Of a stretch of 31,125 nt of DNA, positions 11,979-20,431 are shown in pieces (positions within the stretch are counted from its first letter, which is position 1; each line of letters starts with the position of its first letter). Origin of the DNA: a virus. The notes under the pieces are model-generated. The model was not told where the DNA came from. It saw nothing but the letters and a program-made list of their open reading frames with translations, and did no database searches. The translations under genes were made by a program, and so were the position numbers. The DNA is taken from IMG/VR virus record IMGVR_UViG_3300042869_000046, positions 1 through 31,125 of that record, one strand, 5' to 3'.

Positions 11979-14900
11979 TTATGTGCTCCTTATATTATAT
12001 ATTCTTGTTTCTTGATCAACGGGGAATACTCTTGTTTCCGCTGTGATATTGTATGTCCAGTTCTCGTTGGGTATCACATACAGAATATCATTGTAAACTG
12101 GTACTTCGTCTGGTACAATGTAAACATAATCCTCACGAGCTATGGTGTAGACAAATTGGGTTAGACTGGCCGCATCAATTTCACGAACAGCAGCCACAAA
12201 GGTCATTGCAGAACTAATCACCGCTGAGAATTGAACTATCTTGGTCGCATTTGCCTGGATAGTGGCTTGAGCCTGTAGTGCGGCCTGTCCGCGGTGTATT
12301 TTAACTGCATTTACAATCAGTGCAGTAGATACAGCCAAGTTAGCACTAAATGCACGGAACTTGTCAGCACTTGCAGTTAAGTTAACTACTGATGTTGCAG
12401 TGACAGCAATTCCTGCAATTTTATCAACATTAGCGTCTAATGTAGCAAAGCCATTGGCAACAATATCAGCACCTTCAATGTGACTGATAACGCAGCTTAC
12501 ACTGGCAACAGCAGTTTGACTACTTGATGCACTGGCAGTTCTGTTTACAGCCGCTGATAGTGTTGCTTCACTGGCAATTGTAGAACTTAATTGAACAACT
12601 TCATTAACAGCCGCAATGACTGTGAAGTTTGAACTAATACTGCTATCAACACCTCTCAATCTCAATGCAGATGCAGTTTGTGTGAATACTGCACTTTGAT
12701 CGCTTTCAGCAAACTTACCAGCAAGAGCATCAGCAGTTAGTGTTGCAACACTATTGATCTCAACATTAATACTTCTGACGCGATTGTCTATTGTGGCAGA
12801 CTGTGCAAATGCACTTGATTGATTTGAGATTGCTCTACGAATTATATTAGCACTAACCGCTATTGCAGATTCGCTTGATACTGCAGAATCAAAGCCGTTT
12901 ATCTTTATAGCGATACTAGTTAATGCAAATTCACTAGAAACAATAACAGCGTTATTGCCAGTCTTGATGGCTGCGGCTGCAACTGTAAATTGACTGGCTT
13001 GCGTTGAACTAGCCTGTTTTATTCTGCCAATGCTGGCTGATTGTGTTGTATTGACCTGTAGAATAACGCCAAAGCCGCGTACTCTACCGTTTTCCACACC
13101 TAAAACAATTTCACTACTTAGATCCGCAGAAAGTTCTTTGTCAACGGTTATTTCAGCAGTTAGTGTTGAAACAATATTAGCATTTACAAAGAATTTAGCA
13201 ACCTTGACCACTGCCGTTAGCTGACTGGCAAGGGCTTCAGTGTTTATTACTGCCCTAGCAGTCTTAATGGCTGATATTTCAAGAACTTCGTAGTAGCCAG
13301 TTTCTAAATAGTCTGCTAAAATATATGGTCTAGAAGTAGAAAATTCACTGACTAATTGGGCACTGGCTACTTTAATTTTTTCTGCTGTCGCTGATAAACT
13401 AGAAACTAAAGTTAAGGTGCTATCAGCAAATCTAACTCTTTGACCTTGTGTTGATGTAGCGGTTTCTGATGATATTGTGCTAGAACCAACAGCAGTTTTT
13501 ACTGCATCTACTGATTGTGTAAATGCAGAATTAATATCACTGGCAGCAAATCTAACTCTTAGAATATTAGCAGTGGATGTAAATGCACTTGATTGGGTTG
13601 ATACTGCACTTCTTGTTACTACGCCATCAGCAGATAGTGTGCTATTGCTAAAGGCCACAAGGTCAGCACCTTCAATGTGACTAATTGTGCCTGTAAAAGT
13701 AGCCTGAGAGTCAAGAGCAGAAACTATGTTTGCTGTCTTAACAGCCTCTGTGGATTGTGTGAATACTGCGTCTTGATTACTTATAAGACCTCTTGTTCTT
13801 GCAACATCTGCTGACTGTGTAAACGCACTGTCTAAAGCGGCACTACTTGATTGTATTCTTAATATGGTTGCAGAAGTTGACGCCGCACTAGATATGACAG
13901 CAGATGCCTCAATAAATCTTATTTTATCAACTGTGGCTGTAATAGTGGCCGCAGTAGATATGGCGGCTTCAGCAACCTGTTGAATGCCTATGTCATCGCG
14001 ATAGTCAATGTCATAATGGAATAAGGCTCTGGTATACTCGCTGTCAGCGTTCCAACGACGATTAGTTGGTACTGTGATTGATGTTTGTGTAGGAGCAAAA
14101 CCACTGGCGTTATTTGTACCTTGTGGGCCAGTGATAATTCTTAATTCATCAATTTTAAAACTAGTATTGTATTGACCATCTGGGCCAACTCTTAAGAAAT
14201 AATTGCTAAAACCTGCTTGACCATTAATGTGGGCAGTGTTAAAAGCTACTCTATTACCGTCCAGCCAAATAGCGTTGCCAGGATTATCTCCATTGGCGTA
14301 GCCCTGTGTAGCAATGGCAATATGATGCCAAGTGTTCACGGTAATGTTAATATCAAATACTTGAAAAGTAACTCCTCCAAGCATTGCTATTCCGCCAGTG
14401 GCTCCAGTTTTTACTGTAACATACCAAACATAATTTGGGTAGGAGAAGCTAGTAGAACTATATAAACCTACAATAGGTACAAAATTTTGTGTTATACCAC
14501 CAGAATAGAACCAAAACTCAACTACTCTATCATTGTAAGCACCACCAAAACTAGTGGCCATTGAAGGAGTAGCGTGATAATCAACATAGCCTAGATTGGC
14601 TCCAGTAAATGTTGTGCCAGTGCCTGATGTAATTGACAAACTACCAGTACCAAACTTCTTGATGCTGGTATCTATTAGTCTTTTACTTGCGTCTGATGAT
14701 AATCTCTTGATGTCTAAAGGTCTATCACGATACACCACAGTGGCCACAGCACTTAGTGTCTGTGTTATTCTTGCTGTTCTATTAACCAGTGCTGTTTGTG
14801 TAAACTGACTGGATAGATTTAGTATAATACCTGGATTGCGTCTTACATCTGCAACAACTGTGGTGCTGACAGATTGTGTTGACGCTATCTGTTTGATTCT

Positions 14901-15566
14901 TGTAGCAGTGGCTGTTAATTCAGCATTGCTAAATGCCACAAGGTCAGCACCTTCAATATGACTGATAGTGGCAGTGAACACAAACTGAGATGTTAGAGCA
15001 CTTGATTGATCTCTTGTTCTATCGTCAATTGCTGCCGCCAATGAAAAAGCCGCTGATTGACTTGATGCATAATCGCGGCTTCTGACTGTGTTAGCAGTAA
15101 AAGAGAACTCCGCCGCTTCTTCACTGGCTGTGTTTCTAGTTCTAACAAAGTCAACAGCCACACTAAAGGCCGCACTGGCTGTTATATTATTATCACGAAT
15201 TCTACGAACCGCTGCCTCTAACTGTGCGTTGCTGAATGCAAATAGGTCAGCACCTTCAATGTGACTGATTATTGCTGTTTGTGTAAATGCAGCTGTGATT
15301 GCGGATTGACCACTGGCTATAACATTTACACTAACACTGGTAGTGGTAATTGTAGTAAAAGTACCAACACCAAAAACAGCATCTCCTACTTTGGTCAGTA
15401 GTGCTGTTAAACTGTATTCACCATTGATCGCATTACCTTCAAAAACAAAATAATCAACAGGTAGATAGCCTTCAACAAAGTAAGGTGTAAGACCAGCAGA
15501 GGCTTCTTTGACTACGGTTACATAGCCAGCTACAAGATAACCTTCTTCAAAGTAAAACTGATCCAC
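11979..15566 (-). CDS. Giant repeat adhesin / tail fibre with LamG domain
   Basis: A 1195-aa extracellular-type structural protein. The N-terminus (EEGYLVAGYV, VEGYLPVDYF) probably docks to the tail. Most of the protein is a long series of roughly 40-residue Ser/Thr/Ala units (SxxSAFTQTAxxxRxR). Four copies of ISHIEGAD occur near residues 100, 202, 629 and 1060. A LamG/concanavalin A-like domain occupies about 288-480 (FWFYSGG, NTWHHIAIAT, KIDELRI), and a Tyr-rich tail ends the protein. Cysteine is nearly absent. It starts at GTG with AAGGA 7 nt upstream. A role in host binding is inferred. DNA repeats of about 20-40 bp accompany the SHIEGAD copies. Confidence 0.82.
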   Translation of the reverse strand: MDQFYFEEGYLVAGYVTVVKEASAGLTPYFVEGYLPVDYFVFEGNAINGEYSLTALLTKVGDAVFGVGTFTTITTTSVSVNVIASGQSAITAAFTQTAIISHIEGADLFAFSNAQLEAAVRRIRDNNITASAAFSVAVDFVRTRNTASEEAAEFSFTANTVRSRDYASSQSAAFSLAAAIDDRTRDQSSALTSQFVFTATISHIEGADLVAFSNAELTATATRIKQIASTQSVSTTVVADVRRNPGIILNLSSQFTQTALVNRTARITQTLSAVATVVYRDRPLDIKRLSSDASKRLIDTSIKKFGTGSLSITSGTGTTFTGANLGYVDYHATPSMATSFGGAYNDRVVEFWFYSGGITQNFVPIVGLYSSTSFSYPNYVWYVTVKTGATGGIAMLGGVTFQVFDINITVNTWHHIAIATQGYANGDNPGNAIWLDGNRVAFNTAHINGQAGFSNYFLRVGPDGQYNTSFKIDELRIITGPQGTNNASGFAPTQTSITVPTNRRWNADSEYTRALFHYDIDYRDDIGIQQVAEAAISTAATITATVDKIRFIEASAVISSAASTSATILRIQSSSAALDSAFTQSADVARTRGLISNQDAVFTQSTEAVKTANIVSALDSQATFTGTISHIEGADLVAFSNSTLSADGVVTRSAVSTQSSAFTSTANILRVRFAASDINSAFTQSVDAVKTAVGSSTISSETATSTQGQRVRFADSTLTLVSSLSATAEKIKVASAQLVSEFSTSRPYILADYLETGYYEVLEISAIKTARAVINTEALASQLTAVVKVAKFFVNANIVSTLTAEITVDKELSADLSSEIVLGVENGRVRGFGVILQVNTTQSASIGRIKQASSTQASQFTVAAAAIKTGNNAVIVSSEFALTSIAIKINGFDSAVSSESAIAVSANIIRRAISNQSSAFAQSATIDNRVRSINVEINSVATLTADALAGKFAESDQSAVFTQTASALRLRGVDSSISSNFTVIAAVNEVVQLSSTIASEATLSAAVNRTASASSSQTAVASVSCVISHIEGADIVANGFATLDANVDKIAGIAVTATSVVNLTASADKFRAFSANLAVSTALIVNAVKIHRGQAALQAQATIQANATKIVQFSAVISSAMTFVAAVREIDAASLTQFVYTIAREDYVYIVPDEVPVYNDILYVIPNENWTYNITAETRVFPVDQETRIYNIRST

Positions 15567-15575
15567 TTTAGATCC

Positions 15576-18254
15576 TTAAGTTGGAGTGTAAGGTGCTATA
15601 CCGTTGTCATCAAAGAACACGGTTGAACCATTGGTTCCATTGTTGTGTAATAACAATAGGGTATTTGCATCATTCTGGAATGGTGCAGTAGGAATGGTGT
15701 AAGTTGTTCCAGTGTATCTTACTATATTACTAATTCTAATTTCATTTGAATAACTGTTAGAATATGCACCTGCATCCTGCCAAAGACCGTCAGCAATACC
15801 GTTTGAATGTCCAATTCTTAATCCTGCATTGCTTGCTTTCAGAGTAGCAGGCAAATTACTAGCAGAATACACTCTATTTCCGTTTGAATACATTGTCAAT
15901 GTAGTGCCAGTTCTACAAACGGCAATATGGTTCCAGGCATTTAGAGTAAAGGCATTGTCACTGCTGAATCTTACATCAATGCCTGGGGTACCTGCTGATG
16001 TGTTATTACAGAATAATATTCTACCTGTGCTCCAATGTGAAACTTGCCATCCATTGTTTGTTCCGTTCTGTAAATTGGTAACAAAATTACCAGTAGAACT
16101 TATTGGATATAACCAGGCTTCAACTGTAAAATCTTCTGTGGTAAATGCAGTATTAGATGCATCAGGTGATGTTAAAAATTGATTTGTTCCATTGACATAC
16201 AAACTGGAGCCACCAAACTTTGATTGAGTGGTTGATACTGCGGCACTGCCGTTAGAAATAACGCCCTGCTGTCTTCTTGTGCCATTGTCATCACGGAATA
16301 CTGTGCTACTGTTAGTGCCATCAAAGTGACATAACAACAAGGTGTTGGCATCATTGACAAATGGCGTAGTGCTGGGTGTAAAGTTGGCAGTGTATCTTGC
16401 AGAATTACTAATGCGGAATTCATCCATAAAGCCATCAACACCACTACCACTACTTTGGCCTATGTATAAAGGTGTAGCAGCCAAATAATTATTTGTGTCT
16501 GTATAGGTGCTGCCTGTCTGTGTGCCGTTAACAAACAATTTTGTTGATGAACCTGATCTTGACAATGCTATGTGATACCAGGTATTGGTAGATAAGGTGC
16601 TACCAGTAATCCTAGTGGTTGCTCCCACATCCATTGTTAGTGTGCCATTAAGAGTATAAACTATTGGAGAGATCTGACTGGTATTTCCGCCTCTCAAATC
16701 CCAATGTATATCATAACTTGACAGTGAGGTAGGTCTAATCCAATATTCAACTGTGAAGTCTGTTGTGCCAAATGCAAAACTGCTTGGGGTATTCACACTG
16801 GATGAACCATTCAGACTTAAACTTGATCCACCAAAATAACTTTGTGTAGTAGAAATTGCCGCAGTATTTTGTTGGCTCAATCCGTGGGGACTGCGACCAC
16901 TTACATCGTCTGTTACGATGAGAGAAGCATCAGCACCATCTGCGTGAACTAACAATACTGTATTGGCATCATTTTCAAATGTTGTTGCAGGTGCTGTAAA
17001 GTTGGCAGCATAACGAGCTACCTTTGAGATACGAACTTCATCTATGTAACCATCCCAGTTATAACTGGCGGCTATTCCACCAATGTAGATTGCACCATTA
17101 CCACCAAATGTGCCTGTAACTCCAGTGACTGCTGTTCCGCCTACACCGTCCTTATACATTGTTAGTGTAGTTCCATTACGGACAACTGCTAAATGAGTCC
17201 AAGTGTTGGCAGATATTGTTCCAGTGTATGTTGGATAATAACTGGTGCCTGCAGTATTTTGCCAAGCACTATAACCTGCTTGATCAGTGCCTACTTCAAC
17301 CCACCATATTCCTAGTCCTGTACCACTGCTTCTATTACCAATAGGAACCCTAATTGCACCTGTTGATGCTAATCTCACCCAAAGTTCAACAGTAAAATTG
17401 CCAGTGAATGTAAAATCATTACTGGCTGAAGAAATAAAATGATCTCCTGTACCATCAAACAACATTGAACTCTGTCCAAACTTTTCTTGTGCGGTACTTA
17501 ATTGTGCATTACCCACTGCGGTAAATGTCTTGGCAGTTCTCGTAGTTGTGGCACCGTTGTCATCTTCAAAGAATGTGGTGGCATTGGTACCGTTGGCGTG
17601 TATCAATAGCAGGGTGTTGTCATCGTTGACAAATGGCACGGTGCTTGGGGTAAAGGCTGCGGTATAACGGGCAGAGTTTGAAATGCGAACTTCATCAACA
17701 TAGCCATTTAATGCATTAAATGAAGTATTCCAACTGGCAATGCCAATACTGACCACAGTGGCAGGATAGTTATTAGTATCTGTATAATTGCTACCTATTT
17801 GAGTTCCATCTCTAAACAGTTTGGTAACACCACTGCTACGACTTAGGGCAATGTGATACCAAGTGTTGGCTGATAAAGTATTTCCTGTTATAGCCGTTGC
17901 ACCGTTTACATAATAATAGATTACTCCATCACTGCCACAATAGACCACAGGTTTGACTTCTGTTCCACCTGAGGCACGCAGATCAAACAGGGCTGGCCCG
18001 TTGGTAAAGTTGGTGAAACGGAACCAACCTTCAAGAGTAAAATCACCTGTGCCAAATCCAAAATCACTGTTAGATGCTACAAACAAATAGTCACCAGTAC
18101 CATCAAATAAAGCACTTGCTCCACCAAATTTACTTTGTGCGGTTGATACTTGTGCATTGCCAACGGCAATGATGCCTTTCTTTGAACGCAAGATTGTTAC
18201 CACTGCTGCCACAGTGGCAAAATTAGCACCAACCATTGAACATAGGATACTCAT
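15576..18254 (-). CDS. LamG-repeat tail fibre / receptor-binding protein
   Basis: An 892-aa protein built from four LamG (concanavalin A-like jelly-roll) units of about 215 residues. Each starts with a motif like STAQSKFGGASALFDGTGDY, passes through WYHIALSRSG and LFxDGTQIGS, and ends with GYVDEVRISNSARYTAAFTP. Such domains bind glycans, so a multivalent role in adsorption is likely (inference). The N-terminus contains a short hydrophobic stretch that may be the tail anchor. The start is ATG 18254 in a TAATG overlap with the upstream fibre gene. Differences among the four units point to old tandem duplications. Confidence 0.87.
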   Translation of the reverse strand: MSILCSMVGANFATVAAVVTILRSKKGIIAVGNAQVSTAQSKFGGASALFDGTGDYLFVASNSDFGFGTGDFTLEGWFRFTNFTNGPALFDLRASGGTEVKPVVYCGSDGVIYYYVNGATAITGNTLSANTWYHIALSRSSGVTKLFRDGTQIGSNYTDTNNYPATVVSIGIASWNTSFNALNGYVDEVRISNSARYTAAFTPSTVPFVNDDNTLLLIHANGTNATTFFEDDNGATTTRTAKTFTAVGNAQLSTAQEKFGQSSMLFDGTGDHFISSASNDFTFTGNFTVELWVRLASTGAIRVPIGNRSSGTGLGIWWVEVGTDQAGYSAWQNTAGTSYYPTYTGTISANTWTHLAVVRNGTTLTMYKDGVGGTAVTGVTGTFGGNGAIYIGGIAASYNWDGYIDEVRISKVARYAANFTAPATTFENDANTVLLVHADGADASLIVTDDVSGRSPHGLSQQNTAAISTTQSYFGGSSLSLNGSSSVNTPSSFAFGTTDFTVEYWIRPTSLSSYDIHWDLRGGNTSQISPIVYTLNGTLTMDVGATTRITGSTLSTNTWYHIALSRSGSSTKLFVNGTQTGSTYTDTNNYLAATPLYIGQSSGSGVDGFMDEFRISNSARYTANFTPSTTPFVNDANTLLLCHFDGTNSSTVFRDDNGTRRQQGVISNGSAAVSTTQSKFGGSSLYVNGTNQFLTSPDASNTAFTTEDFTVEAWLYPISSTGNFVTNLQNGTNNGWQVSHWSTGRILFCNNTSAGTPGIDVRFSSDNAFTLNAWNHIAVCRTGTTLTMYSNGNRVYSASNLPATLKASNAGLRIGHSNGIADGLWQDAGAYSNSYSNEIRISNIVRYTGTTYTIPTAPFQNDANTLLLLHNNGTNGSTVFFDDNGIAPYTPT

Positions 18255-19789
18255 TATGTAATGTTTCCTGTTAGGATGGCCACGGTTGAACTTATGAATA
18301 AGATATTGCAAACACCGCGTGTGGCTAAACTTACTGAAGTCTTATTGGTGTTAGTGCCTGCAATGTAAGCATTGGTTGTACTCAATGTAATTGTAATTGC
18401 GGCTGTGTGGTTATTGTAAACTACCACAACATCGCCTGCGGCAAATGTTGAGTTGGGAACAGTAATTGATCCACCACTTGCCACCTGCACAAATTCAGCA
18501 CGGTCTGATGTCTGTAGAGTGTATGAACTGGATTTTTCAGCACCTGCTGAAGGTATGCTTCTAAAGCCTACACCGTTAGTGCCATCTGCTGTGCAATTTG
18601 ACAAATTACCACTTGTTGGTGTGCCTAACAATGGTGTTGTGAATGTTGGTGAAGTGGCAAATACCAATGCACCTGTGCCTGTTTCGTCAGTTACTGCGGC
18701 AATAAGATTAGCAGAACTTGGTGTGCCTAAGAATGTAGCAACGCCTGTACCTAAACCACTTACACCTGTGCCAATTGGCAATCCAGTAGCGTTGGTTAAT
18801 GTGGCTGAACTTGGTGTGCCTAGAGCACCACCACTTACTAATGGAGTAGTACCGCTTGATGCGGCTGTGATGCGACCTTGTTGATCTACTGTAATGCTTG
18901 CGTAAGTATAGGCAGCGGGGGTAACTGCTGTGTTAGCAATTGAAATAGCACCACTAGAGATGCTGATGCCTGTTGATTGTGAAAAACTATCACGGGCTCG
19001 CTGTGTGGTAAAATAAAGATTGGTTGAACCTTCTGTGACTGAATCAGTTGAACCTGGGCTTGCTGATATCTCAACATAAGCTGAACCACTCCAACGATAG
19101 ATCTTGTTGGTGTCTAGTGTGACATAGATCTTTGATGTTTCGCCTGTGACTGGCAATGCGGCTTGATTAGCGGCTTCTACCACATCATCCACATAACTTG
19201 GCAGTTGAGCGGATGCCACTTTGCCACCAGCATCCAATCCTGCATAACCATTGTTTTGATTTTTGTTAGCTGAATTCTCTGCTGTGAAGCCTAGACTGGT
19301 TTGATAACCGCTTAGGTCTGGACCTGTGATAGTAATTGTGTCAGCGTCTGTTCTAGACACTGTGACATTAGTTGCACCAGCAAATTTAACTGCGTCTGTT
19401 GTGCTATCACTACCAACTAGATTTAGGTTAGCACCACCTGTGACAGAACTTGCGTTTTGTGTATATGTAGTATTGGCATCTGTGCCATTGCTTGCGGCTG
19501 TTATACGACCTTGTGCATCAACTGTGATGCTAGATAGCGTATAACTACCTGCTGTGACAGCAGTATTGTCTAGATTTAGCGTAACCGTGTCTGTTGCTGA
19601 TGCTACTGAACTTAATCCAGTACCACCACTAATAGTCAGTGTGTCATTGAGATCTAACACCTGTGGGGTGCCGCTATCGCCAGCAACGGTAACAGTAGCA
19701 TTCTGTAGGTTGGTAAAGTTTGCATCACCTTCAACGAAAGAGAGTGCTGAGCCTTTGCCTGCTCTGGTTACTATTACTGGCTTGGTCAT
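18254..19789 (-). CDS. Tail fibre protein
   Basis: A 511-aa fibre. The N-terminal 200 residues carry beta-repeats with SSITVDAQGRITAASNGT, repeated near residue 300 (ASITVDQQGRITAASSGT). A segment ALPVTGETSKIYVTLDTNKIYRW marks a small carbohydrate-binding-like unit common in phage fibres. The later GTPSSATLTNATGLPIGTG and GTPSSANL units form a triple-stranded shaft, and a beta-rich tip follows. It sits between a terminator (upstream unit) and the LamG protein. No intramolecular chaperone domain is seen. The start has AAGGATCTAGGAA upstream. Confidence 0.87.
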   Translation of the reverse strand: MTKPVIVTRAGKGSALSFVEGDANFTNLQNATVTVAGDSGTPQVLDLNDTLTISGGTGLSSVASATDTVTLNLDNTAVTAGSYTLSSITVDAQGRITAASNGTDANTTYTQNASSVTGGANLNLVGSDSTTDAVKFAGATNVTVSRTDADTITITGPDLSGYQTSLGFTAENSANKNQNNGYAGLDAGGKVASAQLPSYVDDVVEAANQAALPVTGETSKIYVTLDTNKIYRWSGSAYVEISASPGSTDSVTEGSTNLYFTTQRARDSFSQSTGISISSGAISIANTAVTPAAYTYASITVDQQGRITAASSGTTPLVSGGALGTPSSATLTNATGLPIGTGVSGLGTGVATFLGTPSSANLIAAVTDETGTGALVFATSPTFTTPLLGTPTSGNLSNCTADGTNGVGFRSIPSAGAEKSSSYTLQTSDRAEFVQVASGGSITVPNSTFAAGDVVVVYNNHTAAITITLSTTNAYIAGTNTNKTSVSLATRGVCNILFISSTVAILTGNIT

Positions 19790-19812
19790 TTCCTAGATCC
19801 TTTAATATTATT

Positions 19813-19846
19813 AAAAAGGGCACAAGAGCCATTAGCCCAAGTGCCC
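19813..19846 (-). terminator. Strong rho-independent terminator
   Basis: On the minus strand, GGGCAC (19841..19846) pairs with GTGCCC (19818..19823), with an inner GGGC/GCTC stem including one G-U pair, then TTTTT (19813..19817). It lies 15 nt after the stop of the 148-aa gene and before the fibre gene, so the 148-aa gene forms its own transcription unit. It is one of the best terminators in the window. Confidence 0.85.
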
Positions 19847-19860
19847 ATAGCATAGACCTA

Positions 19861-20307
19861 TTAGGCTAGGCTGATTGTTAAATTGCCTGAACTTACCTGA
19901 AAAGTGTCACCTGAATCTATGGTCTTGCTGGTTGTGACTTGTCCGTAGAATAGCACATTACCACTACCGCGTGTGCCACCATCCATAACTGCAATGTGAG
20001 TCACTGTGCCCCAACTTGCTGTTGCAGGATCAAATGTTACAGTTGCGGCTGTTGCTGAACTGGTAGGGTTAGTACCAGTTGCGGCTGCAAATGTTACTTC
20101 CTTACGAGCATAGGCTGTGCTACCTGCTGTTGCTACTTCATTAGTTGAAGTTGTGCCTGCTTCTAGATTGGCTGCAGTGGTAGCGGCATCAATGTCGCTC
20201 TTGAACAATGCTAGATATAATGTAGTTGGTGCTACATATGGTGCTGTGCCATAACGCAATGTATGGTCTAATAGTTTTGCTTCTAAAAAATTTGAGGCCG
20301 CGGACAT
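19861..20307 (-). CDS. Small virion/tail-fibre accessory protein
   Basis: A 148-aa beta-rich, Ala/Thr-rich protein of the family common in cyanophage and other aquatic phage genomes (LYLALFKSD at about 27, YARKEVTF at about 66, TVTHIAVMDGG at about 100, VLFYGQVTTSKTIDSGDTF at about 117). Relatives are annotated as tail or fibre-associated, or as Gp80-like. It is isolated from its neighbours by a 124-bp upstream gap with a possible promoter and inverted repeats and by a strong terminator, so it is probably expressed in greater amount than the hub and fibre genes. The ATG has AAGGAG 7-8 nt upstream. Confidence 0.78.
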   Translation of the reverse strand: MSAASNFLEAKLLDHTLRYGTAPYVAPTTLYLALFKSDIDAATTAANLEAGTTSTNEVATAGSTAYARKEVTFAAATGTNPTSSATAATVTFDPATASWGTVTHIAVMDGGTRGSGNVLFYGQVTTSKTIDSGDTFQVSSGNLTISLA

Positions 20308-20329
20308 AATAGTCTCCTTTGTTTTGAAT

Positions 20330-20381
20330 ATGTTGTCTGACTAGACAACATAGGGTTGTCTATGGTCAAAATGTTTTTGAC
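20330..20381. promoter_or_regulatory. Iterated inverted repeats upstream of the 148-aa gene
   Basis: On the plus strand, ATGTTGTCT-GACT-AGACAACAT (20330..20351) is a perfect 9-bp hairpin. TAGACAAC (20342..20349) also faces GTTGTCTA (20355..20362) across 5 bp, giving three half-sites in forward-reverse-forward order. A second hairpin, GTCAAAA-TGT-TTTTGAC, is at 20365..20381. The half-site differs by one base from that at 9714..9761. It may be an operator, or a leader structure that sets RNA stability. Confidence 0.55.
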
Positions 20382-20410
20382 ATTGTATTTACACAAATCC
20401 TCAAAAATCA
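20382..20410 (-). promoter_or_regulatory. Possible promoter for the 148-aa gene
   Basis: The minus strand shows TACAAT (20382..20387) as a -10 box with a poor -35 (TGATTT, 20405..20410) at 17-nt spacing, in an AT-rich gap after the hub gene. The weak -35 could mean that an activator helps. The match is modest; support comes mainly from the isolated gene with its own terminator. Confidence 0.35.
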
Positions 20411-20431
20411 TTGAAAAAAGGTAGAAAAAGA

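Noticed and set aside
18453-18884. 143-codon plus-strand open frame across the fibre gene
   Set aside because: Follows the repetitive fibre codons in reverse; no ribosome site.
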